A stretch of DNA of 64,000 bases from Planctomycetota bacterium (GTDB lineage: Bacteria > Planctomycetota > J058). Below, piece by piece: positions 24,892 to 32,050 of this stretch (position 1 is its first letter; each line of letters opens with the position of its first letter). A model generated the notes under the pieces. That model worked only from the letters and a program-made list of their open reading frames with translations, did not search any database and was not told the DNA's origin. The translations under genes and the position numbers were made by a program. The stretch is from NCBI GenBank assembly GCA_023954375.1, contig JAMLIC010000032.1, positions 38,104 through 102,103 of the forward strand. The letters run 5' to 3'.

Positions 24892-25823
24892 TGCGCATCC
24901 TGATCACCGGCTCGAGCGGCCAGATCGGCACCAACCTCGGGCTCAGGCTCCTCGACGCCGGGCACGAGGTCGCGGGCGTCGACCTGCGCCCCAACCCATG
25001 GACGCCGCGGCTCCCCACCCGCATCCTCGACCTCCGCCGGCCGCCGGCCGAGCTCCTCGCCGCGCTGAAGGGCGACGCCTGGGACGTGCTCGTCCACTTC
25101 GCCGCCCACGCCAAGGTGCACGAGCTGGTCGTGCATCCCGACCGCGCGCTCGAGAACGTCGTCGACACGTTCAACGTGCTCGAGGTGGCCCGCGCCCGCG
25201 GCACGCCGATCATCTTCGGCAGCTCGCGCGAGGCCTACGGCGACGTCGGGGAGGGGCTGACCGACGAGGACCGCCGGGTCGTGGCCAAGAGCCCCTACTC
25301 GGCCTCGAAGATCGCCGGCGAGGCCTTCGTCCTCAGCTACGCCCTGTGCTACGGGGTCCCCACGCTCACCTTCCGCTTCAGCAACGTCTACGGCCGCTTC
25401 GACGACGACCTCGAGCGCATGGAGCGGGTGATCCCGCTGTTCATCCGCGAGGTCGCCGCCGGGCGCGAGGTGACCGTCTTCGGGCGCGAGAAGGTGCTCG
25501 ACTTCACCTACGTCGACGACTGCGTGACCGCCGTGGCGGCGGGGGTCGAGCGCCTCTACCGCGGCGAGCTCATGAACGAGACGATCAACGTGGCCACGGG
25601 GCGCGGCTCGTCGCTCCTCGACCTCTGCACCTACATCGGCGAGGCCCTGGGCAAGGAGCCGCGCGTGCGGGTCGAGCCCACGCGCCCCGGCGAGATCTCC
25701 CGCTACGTGGCCGACATCGGCAAGGCGCGCCGCCTCCTCGGCTACGAGCCGACCACCCACCTGCGCGAGGGCGTGCACAAGGCGATCGCCTGGCAGCGGG
25801 AGTGGCGCGCGGGCGCGCGCTGA
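24891..25823 (+). CDS. NAD-dependent epimerase/dehydratase (UDP-glucose 4-epimerase type)
   Basis: A 310-aa short-chain dehydrogenase of the extended, sugar-nucleotide type. Rossmann motif MRILITGSSGQIGTNLGLRL, the acidic residue at the end of strand 2 in VAGVDLR, catalytic pair Tyr-Lys in YSASK, the active-site SSREAYGD segment and the family sequence RFSNVYG are all present. Substrate is probably a nucleotide sugar; exact specificity cannot be read. ATG 24891 overlaps the preceding stop, so it belongs to the DUF4388 gene's transcript, an unusual partner for an epimerase. Confidence 0.9.
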   Translation: MRILITGSSGQIGTNLGLRLLDAGHEVAGVDLRPNPWTPRLPTRILDLRRPPAELLAALKGDAWDVLVHFAAHAKVHELVVHPDRALENVVDTFNVLEVARARGTPIIFGSSREAYGDVGEGLTDEDRRVVAKSPYSASKIAGEAFVLSYALCYGVPTLTFRFSNVYGRFDDDLERMERVIPLFIREVAAGREVTVFGREKVLDFTYVDDCVTAVAAGVERLYRGELMNETINVATGRGSSLLDLCTYIGEALGKEPRVRVEPTRPGEISRYVADIGKARRLLGYEPTTHLREGVHKAIAWQREWRAGAR

Positions 25824-25913
25824 GGGCCCGCACGCGCTCCGTGGTCGAGACCCCCATGGGGCCTCCTACCACCGCTGCCTCCCCCGCGCGAGCCCCGTCC
25901 TCACCTGGCGGCC

Positions 25914-25943
25914 TTGTCTGGCCCCCCCCGTTCGACATAGGCT
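25914..25943 (+). promoter_or_regulatory. Predicted promoter TTGTCT-18-TAGGCT
   Basis: TTGTCT at 25914-25919 and TAGGCT at 25938-25943 precede the DUF4388-PEGA gene, which has its own AGAGGAG ribosome-binding site at about 25977, so this transcript has a normal leader. The rest of 25824-25986 shows nothing else. Confidence 0.45.
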
Positions 25944-25986
25944 GCACTGCGGCGGGCGGGGCTGGTCGACTCGTCCAGAGGAGCGC

Positions 25987-28719
25987 ATGGCGAAGGAGCG
26001 GAGCTCCGCCCAGAGCGGCTCGTTCAAGCTCGACTCGAGCGGCGCGCACGAGACCCGACGCAAGCGCCTGTCGGGCGTGTTCGACGCCGCGAGCGCGGCG
26101 CGGGCCGTCGAGTTCCTGCAGGAGCGGCAGCTGCACGGGTCGATCGTCGTCTCGGACGGCCTGTGCGACGTGTCGTTCTTCTTCACCCGCGGCGGCCTGC
26201 GCGTCCTCGCGGCGGGCCGGCCGCTGCCGTCGCTGACCGCGCGCCTGGTGGCCCAGGGCAAGCTCGACCCGGCCATGGCCCCGAAGGCCCAGGCCGCCCG
26301 GCAGGGCAAGGACGCCCGCGAGGAGCGCGACGTCCTCGTCGAGGTGGTCAACGTCCCGCCGGCGGTCGTCGACGAGGCGGCCCGGGAGGTCCTCGTCGAG
26401 GTGTTCCTCGACTGCCTCTTCTGGGAGGAGCCCCACTACGAGGCGACCAGCGGCGAGCCCGAGCCCGAGGTCTTGCAGCGGCGCGACCTCCCGGCGGTCA
26501 CGCTGTCGCTCGGGGTCAAGGACCTGCTGGCGCAGCTCCTGGCCCGCCTCCGCACCGCCACCGACCTCAAGCGGAGCGTCGCCACGATGCACGTCGTGGT
26601 CGAGCCCCTGTCGAAGGGGCGCGAGGCGGTCCAGGCCGGCGGGCGCGTGGGCGACGGGCCCCTGGCCCAGGCGCGCACGCGCCTGCTCAAGGCGGTCGTG
26701 GCCGAGCCCGGGCAGCGGGCGGCGCAGCTGGCGAAGCGGCTGGGCGTCGGCGAGCTCGAGCTGGCCACGCACCTCCACGAGCTGGCGACGCAGGGCCTCC
26801 TGAAGCTCGACCGCCGGCCGCCTGGCAAGGAGGAGGAGCTGGCGCGGCTGCGCGCCATGGAGGAGAACCTCGACCACGCCCTCAGCCAGCTCGTGCGCCG
26901 CATGCGCGTCGCGCACGAGGCGGCGCAGTCGGGCGACCAGGCGCGGGCCGGCAAGCACATGGCCCGCGCGGGCGGCCTGCTCCTGCGCGAGGGGCGCGAC
27001 GAGGAGGCGGTGCGCACGCTGCAGTCGGCGGTGCAGCTGGCGCCCGACAACCTCGAGGGGCGCGAGGGCTACGTGCAGAGCCTCTGGGCCACCAACCGCG
27101 TGGCCGAGGCCGTCGGCGAGTCCGAGGAGCTCGGGCGGCGCTACCTGGGGCTGAACCTCCCGGCGCGCGCCCGGCGCATCCTCGAGCGCGCCGTCGCGCG
27201 CGACGAGAAGACGACCTCGCTCGAGCTGCTCGTCCGCTCGCTCGTCAAGCTGCGCCAGCCCAAGGCCGCGGCGGAGGCGGGCGAGCGCCTCCTCAACCGG
27301 CTGCGGCGCGAGGGGCGGGCCGCCGAGGCGCGCGCCATGGCGGCCGAGCTGTTCGAGCTGGCCACCGACTCCGACAAGCAGCGGCTCCTGCGGGCCGCGG
27401 GCGCGGACCGCCGCGCCGTGGTGGCCCTCCTGGCCCTCGCCTTCGTCCTGGCCGGCGCGTTCGTCCCCGCGTCGCGCGCCCTGGCGGCCCGCGACGAGTA
27501 CGACCGCGCGGCGCGCGAGGCGGGCGTCGCCCTCCGCGGGCAGCGCGACCTCGCCCACGTGCGCTCCGCCCTCGCGTCCGTCCGCGCCCGCTTCGAGGCG
27601 CTCCGCGCGCACGGGGGCGAGGTCGGGGAGCGGGCGCGGGAGGTGGCGGCGCAGCTCGCGCTCGTCGAGCGCGACGCGGCCACCCTCGGCGGCCTCGGCG
27701 ACCTGTTCCCCTGGGAGCGGCACGCCGACCTCGAGGTGGCGCTGAAGCAGCTCGAGGCGGTGCGGCCGGACACGATCGCCCTGGCGAGGCCGCTGCGGCA
27801 GGCGATCAACGACATCAAGGCGTTCAAGGAGCGCGGCGAGCAGACGCGCGACCAGCTCCTGCGCTGGGACCCGGGCCCCGAGGCCTACGCCCTGGCCGTG
27901 AAGGCGCGCGAGGAGTTCCACGGCCTGCCCGCGCTCCTCGCGCGCATGGTCGTGCGCGCGCGCGTCGACTCGGACCCGAGCGGCGCGAGCGTGCGCTGGG
28001 ACGGGATCGACTACAGCGCCCCGACGCCCCTGGTGCTGGGCATCCCGCTCCACGGCGCGAAGGAGCTCGTGCTCACCCGCGAGGGGCACCAGCCGCTCTC
28101 GCGGCAGCTCGACTTCGAGGCCCTCTCCGACCGGCCCGAGCTCCTCCTGCGCCTCGAGCCGGTCCGCGCGCCCGAGCCCGTCCGGCCGATCCGGACGCCG
28201 CCGCCGCCGCCGCCGCCGTCCGAGCCCGCGCCCGAGCCCGCCCCCGAGCCGCGGCCGACCGGGATCGTCGTGACCGGCCCCCAGGCGCCCGAGCCCCCGC
28301 AGGAGCGCCCGCAGGTCGAGTTCCGCGACGGCGGCTGGCTGGGTGAGGCGGACGGCCGGTTCGCGTTCGACCAGGACGCGAGCTACCTGGCGTTCATCGA
28401 CGTGCACGCGCGCTTCCGCGCCACCGTGCAGGCGCTCAACCGGGCCGAGGGCACCAACGTGTTCCTCGTGGGGCTGCGCGTCCAGGTCGAGGTCATGGGC
28501 GCGACCGGCTGGCGGCGCGAGCGGGCGCACACGGTCGAGTTCGGCACCCGCTACCGGCGGCCGGTCATCTCAGAGGGCGGCGGCCGCTACCGCGTGCAGC
28601 TCGTCGCCCGCACGCTGCACATGGACGAGGCGTGGCTGAAGGAGCAGGCGCGCGACGCGGTGCAGGCCGCCGTCCGCCAGGCGATCGTCCGCGAGCGCGA
28701 CAGCAGGATGGGCCGGTGA
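25987..28719 (+). CDS. DUF4388-winged-helix-TPR protein with PEGA domain
   Basis: A 910-aa membrane protein. Order of parts: DUF4388-like N-terminus (LSGVFDAASAARAVEFLQE, SIVVSDGLCDVSFFF); a helix-turn-helix-like stretch at about 235-285 (AQLAKRLGVGELELATHLHE); TPR helices to about 460; one membrane helix (VVALLALAFVLAGAFVPAS, about 478-497); coiled coil; a PEGA domain at about 655-720 (RVDSDPSGASVRWDGIDYSA, LTREGHQPLSRQLDF); a Pro-rich spacer and a ~115-residue tail. Strong ribosome-binding site AGAGGAG before ATG 25987. Overlaps the pseudokinase gene by 4 bp, so the two are likely made together. Confidence 0.85.
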   Translation: MAKERSSAQSGSFKLDSSGAHETRRKRLSGVFDAASAARAVEFLQERQLHGSIVVSDGLCDVSFFFTRGGLRVLAAGRPLPSLTARLVAQGKLDPAMAPKAQAARQGKDAREERDVLVEVVNVPPAVVDEAAREVLVEVFLDCLFWEEPHYEATSGEPEPEVLQRRDLPAVTLSLGVKDLLAQLLARLRTATDLKRSVATMHVVVEPLSKGREAVQAGGRVGDGPLAQARTRLLKAVVAEPGQRAAQLAKRLGVGELELATHLHELATQGLLKLDRRPPGKEEELARLRAMEENLDHALSQLVRRMRVAHEAAQSGDQARAGKHMARAGGLLLREGRDEEAVRTLQSAVQLAPDNLEGREGYVQSLWATNRVAEAVGESEELGRRYLGLNLPARARRILERAVARDEKTTSLELLVRSLVKLRQPKAAAEAGERLLNRLRREGRAAEARAMAAELFELATDSDKQRLLRAAGADRRAVVALLALAFVLAGAFVPASRALAARDEYDRAAREAGVALRGQRDLAHVRSALASVRARFEALRAHGGEVGERAREVAAQLALVERDAATLGGLGDLFPWERHADLEVALKQLEAVRPDTIALARPLRQAINDIKAFKERGEQTRDQLLRWDPGPEAYALAVKAREEFHGLPALLARMVVRARVDSDPSGASVRWDGIDYSAPTPLVLGIPLHGAKELVLTREGHQPLSRQLDFEALSDRPELLLRLEPVRAPEPVRPIRTPPPPPPPSEPAPEPAPEPRPTGIVVTGPQAPEPPQERPQVEFRDGGWLGEADGRFAFDQDASYLAFIDVHARFRATVQALNRAEGTNVFLVGLRVQVEVMGATGWRRERAHTVEFGTRYRRPVISEGGGRYRVQLVARTLHMDEAWLKEQARDAVQAAVRQAIVRERDSRMGR

Positions 28720-30356
28720 AGGGCACCGACGAGTTCCTCGACGCTCGCCCCCAGGAGGAGGAGGGGCCCCTCGCCGACGAGGCGGAGGGCGGCGACGACG
28801 ACGTCGTGTTCACGGACGTGCGCGAGGCCGGCCAGGCGCCGGCGGAGGCCGCCGCGGAGCCCGACGACGACGGCGCGGACATGGTGTTCCTCGACGAGCT
28901 CGAGGCGCCGCCGGGGGCGCCCCGCCCCGCGCCCGCCCCTCGTCCGGGCCCCGGGCCCCGCCCGCCCTCCGGGCCCCCAGCCGGAGCGTCGTCGGCGCGA
29001 CGGCCGGGCTCCGACCCGCCGCGACCTGCGGGGGGCCCGTCGCGCCGCGCCGGCTCGAGCGCGGACGCCCCCGCGCTCGAGCCGCCCGGGCGCAAGCTCG
29101 GGCGCCCGACCTCGAGCGCCGAGGCGGCGGCCCTCGAGCCGCCGTCGCGCACCTCGTCGGGCCGGCTGCGGACGCTCGGGCCGAAGTCGGCGCCGCCCTC
29201 GCAGAGCGCCGGCCGGGGGCTGCGGCCGGCCCTGCGGCCGGAGCGCACGCCCGAGGACGACCAGCAGGCGCTGGCCGCGCTCGAGGCCCGCGCCCAGCCG
29301 GCGCCGGCGAGCGACCCGTTCCTCGGGCGCGACCTGGGTCCGTTCCGCGTCGACCGGTTCATCGAGCAGGACCGCGGCGAGCGCCGCTACCTCGCCATGC
29401 ACCTCGAGCAGCGGCGGCAGGCGCTCCTCCGCGTCTTCCCGCTCACGGGCCCCTACGGCGAGGAGTTCAAGCGCCTCGCGGACCGCGGCGAGCGGGCCTG
29501 CCGCGTCGAGGCCCAGTCGCTCGACGCCGCGCTGGCCTCGGGCCGCACGAAGGACGCGTTCTACGCCGGGTTCGACCCGCCGGCCGGCCCGACGCTGGCC
29601 GAGGTGCTCGCGAGCGAGGGGCCGCTGGCGGAGGCGGACGTCCTGGCCGTGATCGAGCAGGTCGGCAAGGCGCTCGGCGCCCTCCACGCGCGCGAGGGGA
29701 CGCACGGGCACCTGTCCCCCGCCGTGATCCGCCGCCTCCGCCCGGGCGTCTTCGTGCTCGAGGCGGCGGGGCTGGCGCGCCCGCGCCCGGCCCTGTCGTT
29801 CCTCGCCGCCGGCGGCGACGTGCTCGGCAGCCCGGGGTTCGTCGCCCCCGAGACCGTGGACGGCGGCGACCACACGCGGGCCTCCGACCTCTACGGCCTC
29901 GGCTGCGTCGCCTGGACCCTCCTCGCCGGCCGGCCGCCCTTCCAGGGCGACGACGAGGTGCAGGTCCTCCTCGACCAGCTGAACCAGGAGGTCCCGCGCC
30001 TCGCCGGCGCCCTCCCCGCCGGCGCGAAGGTCTCCGAGGCCACGCTGACGATCGTCGACAAGCTCGCCGGCTACACGCCGGACGTGCGCTACCGCGACCT
30101 CAACGACCTCTTGGCCGACCTGCGCGCGCGCGAGAAGGGCGAGCCGATCAAGCCGCTCGCCGCCGCGCGCCACGACGCCGCGCGCCCGCGGACGAAGGTC
30201 CAGGGCGCGGCCGTGTCGATCATCGTGCTCGCCGCGCTCAACGCGGTCCTGCTGACGATCGTCGCCCTGACGGTCCTCAAGGCGCTGTCGCTCCCGCTCA
30301 ACGACCCGCTCGAGGGGGTCGACCTGCCCCTGCCGGAGGCCGCGCCGCCACGCTGA
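28716..30356 (+). CDS. Membrane-anchored Ser/Thr pseudokinase
   Basis: A 546-aa protein with a kinase fold that has lost catalytic residues. The N-terminal ~200 residues are acidic, then Pro-rich. The kinase-like domain (about 205-475) retains PFLGRDLGPFRVDRFI, an APE-like VAPETV, the D-L-Y-G-L-G-C helix and a final Arg-containing segment, but the catalytic loop reads HGHLSPAVIRRL instead of HRDxKPxN, DFG is replaced by AAGLAR, and no AxK Lys is evident. One transmembrane helix near the C-terminus (VSIIVLAALNAVLLTIVALT). GTG 28716 overlaps the DUF4388-PEGA stop by 4 bp. It should bind, not phosphorylate; a scaffold role is inferred. Confidence 0.85.
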   Translation: MKGTDEFLDARPQEEEGPLADEAEGGDDDVVFTDVREAGQAPAEAAAEPDDDGADMVFLDELEAPPGAPRPAPAPRPGPGPRPPSGPPAGASSARRPGSDPPRPAGGPSRRAGSSADAPALEPPGRKLGRPTSSAEAAALEPPSRTSSGRLRTLGPKSAPPSQSAGRGLRPALRPERTPEDDQQALAALEARAQPAPASDPFLGRDLGPFRVDRFIEQDRGERRYLAMHLEQRRQALLRVFPLTGPYGEEFKRLADRGERACRVEAQSLDAALASGRTKDAFYAGFDPPAGPTLAEVLASEGPLAEADVLAVIEQVGKALGALHAREGTHGHLSPAVIRRLRPGVFVLEAAGLARPRPALSFLAAGGDVLGSPGFVAPETVDGGDHTRASDLYGLGCVAWTLLAGRPPFQGDDEVQVLLDQLNQEVPRLAGALPAGAKVSEATLTIVDKLAGYTPDVRYRDLNDLLADLRAREKGEPIKPLAAARHDAARPRTKVQGAAVSIIVLAALNAVLLTIVALTVLKALSLPLNDPLEGVDLPLPEAAPPR

Positions 30357-30469
30357 GCGCGCTCGCCGGTTGATGTGATGGCGCTCCCGAGGGGTCCATG
30401 CGCGCGAGCGCGGGGGCGTAAGCCCCCGCGAACCACACGCAGGCGCCGCGCCGCCCGCGCGGTCTCGCT

Positions 30470-31185
30470 GAGCTCAGACCTGCGATGAGTGATGCGCTCG
30501 CGAGGGGGGCGCGATCGGCGCAAGTGCCCGGGCCATGGCGTTCGGCCCGTTCCGCGCCTCCCCATCGCTCGCTCTGGCGGGTCGGGCACGGGCGGCGGAG
30601 AGAAGAGTTCTCGAGCTCTCTGAGCTCGAGAAGAGATCGCTGCGCGATTTCTCTCGAGCTCAGACCTGCGATGAGTGATGCGCTCGCGAGGGGGGCGCGA
30701 TCGGCGCAAGTGCCCGGGCCATGGCGTTCGGCCCGTTCCGCGCCTCCCCATCGCTCGCTCTGGCGGGTCGGGCACGGGCGACGGAGAGAAGAGTTCTCGA
30801 GCTCTCTGAGCTCGAGAAGAGATCGCTGCGCGATTTCTCTCGAGCTCAGACCTGCGATGAGTGATGCGCTCGCGAGGGGGGCGCGATCGGCGCAAGTGCC
30901 CGGGCCATGGCGTTCGGCCCGTTCCGCGCCTCCCCATCGCTCGCTCTGGCGGGTCGGGCACGGGCGGCGGAGAGAAGAGTTCTCGAGCTCTCTGCGCTCG
31001 AGAAGAGATCGCTGCGCGATTTCTCTCGAGCTCAGACCTGCGATGAGTGATGCGCTCGCGAGGGGGGCGCGATCGGCGCAAGTGCCCGGGCCATGGCGTT
31101 CGGCCCGTTCCGCGCCTCCCCATCGCTCGCTCTGGCGGGTCGGGCACGGGCGGCGGAGAGAAGAGTTCTCGAGCTCTCTGCGCTC
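30470..31185. repeat. Tandem array of a 186-bp unit, 3.85 copies
   Basis: CAGACCTGCGATGAGTGATG recurs at 30475, 30661, 30847 and 31033, exactly 186 bp apart; the copies are nearly identical (a few substitutions such as GGCGGCGG/GGCGACGG). The last copy stops at 31185. Because 186 is divisible by three, several frames stay open across it, but all are Arg-rich, mutually contradictory and lack gene-like signals, so I treat it as non-coding. Each unit ends with a strong hairpin: TTCTCGAGCTC-TCT-GAGCTCGAGAA (30608-30632 in unit 1). DNA before it, 30357-30469, contains GGGGGCGTAAGCCCCC, a small perfect hairpin. Confidence 0.9.
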
Positions 31186-31204
31186 TCCCCGACTTCCCGC
31201 AGCC

Positions 31205-31392
31205 AGCCGAGCCGCCCCCGGGGACACCTCGCGGCGCTCCGCAGGCGGAGGAGGGTGAGGCGATGCCGCGCGAAGGCTCGCTCGGCGGCCTCCTGGCCGC
31301 CGAGCGAGCCTGAGCGGCCGGGGGCCGCGCCCCGCGCGCCACCCCGGCGAACGGCAGCGCCCGCCATCCTCCGCCGCAGCCGCTCTCACACC
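31205..31392. repeat. Dispersed intergenic repeat, family A, copy 2
   Basis: Same element as 2300-2545, here with a perfect 15-bp hairpin: GCTCGCTCGGCGGCC (31276-31290), TCCT loop, GGCCGCCGAGCGAGC (31295-31309). The right end overlaps the stop codon (31386-31388) of the minus-strand NikR-like gene. It directly follows the 186-bp array. Confidence 0.75.
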
Positions 31393-31802
31393 AGCTTCTT
31401 GCCGGTGGAGCTCATGGCCAGGCTCGCGTGCAGGATCCCCTTCTGCTGGCGCAGCTCCTCGGCGATGTGCCGGATCTCGCTGGCGGGGCCGCGGATCATG
31501 ATCATCTCGGCGCACAGGTCGTGGTCGAGGTGGCAGTGCGTCGTGGCCAGGATCGCGCCGTGGTGGTCGTGCTGCACGTGGGTCAGCCGCTCGCTCAGCC
31601 GGCGCATGTGGTGGTTGTAGACGAGGGTGACCGTCGCCAGCGCCTCCTCGTCGCGCTCCCACTCCTGCTCGACGAGCCGCGCGCGGATCATGTTGCGGAT
31701 GAGCTCCGAGCGGTTGGCGCAGCCGGTCTCCTGCACGAGCTGCTCCAGCGCGTCGTTGAGCGGCTTCTCCAGCGAGAAGCTCAGGCGGACCAGGTCGGAC
31801 AC
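31386..31802 (-). CDS. nikR: NikR-type nickel-responsive transcriptional regulator
   Basis: A 138-aa regulator with an N-terminal ribbon-helix-helix DNA-binding part (MSDLVRLSFSLEKPLNDALE, NRSELIRNMIR) and a C-terminal ACT-like metal-sensing part. All four high-affinity Ni ligands of the E. coli protein align: His78, His89, His91 and Cys97, within QHDHHGAILATTHCHLDHDLC-like sequence. Length matches the family. The start is GTG 31802 with GGAGGGGG upstream. No nickel transporter, urease or hydrogenase gene is in the window, so its target is unknown. An 8-bp palindrome overlaps its -10 box. Confidence 0.93.
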   Translation of the reverse strand: MSDLVRLSFSLEKPLNDALEQLVQETGCANRSELIRNMIRARLVEQEWERDEEALATVTLVYNHHMRRLSERLTHVQHDHHGAILATTHCHLDHDLCAEMIMIRGPASEIRHIAEELRQQKGILHASLAMSSTGKKLV

Positions 31803-31816
31803 GGGCGCCCCCCTCC

Positions 31817-31835
31817 GGGCGCTACTCTAGCGCCC
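31817..31835 (-). promoter_or_regulatory. -10 box with overlapping palindrome upstream of nikR
   Basis: On the minus strand TAGAGT (31829-31824) is a -10 box. It lies inside the perfect inverted repeat GGGCGCTA-CTC-TAGCGCCC, a possible operator. It does not match the known NikR operator (GTATGA-N16-TCATAC), so any autoregulation would use a different site or regulator. Confidence 0.4.
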
Positions 31836-31900
31836 CCGGGGACACCCCTGACAGCGGCGACCGCTCGATCTGATCGACGACTTCCGCGGTTTGGCTCCTC

Positions 31901-32000
31901 ATGGGACACGAAGGCAACGGAGGTCAACGGAGGTCACGAAGGAGATGAAAGGACGAGACCTCCATGACCTTCGTGGACCTTCGTGGCCTCCGTGTCCCAT
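31901..32000. repeat. Long inverted repeat, family B, copy 2
   Basis: Arms 31901-31942 and 31959-32000 (42 nt each) pair at 35 of 42 positions around a 16-nt loop; built from CAACGGAGGTC and TTCGTGG words. It lies between the nikR promoter and the 3' end of the TPM gene. Nothing else is seen in 31836-31900. Confidence 0.75.
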
Positions 32001-32050
32001 GTGAGCCCACACGGTCGGCCCTCGATCACTTCGACCGGCGGTCGCCGTGA

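Noticed and set aside
30470..31185. CRISPR array
   Set aside because: Units are 186 bp and identical throughout; there is no short repeat alternating with unique spacers and no cas gene.
30089..31342. Open frames on both strands over the 186-bp array that would encode 62-residue repeats
   Set aside because: They exist only because 186 is divisible by three; composition is Arg/Ser/Pro-rich, no start signals, and several frames on both strands are equally open.
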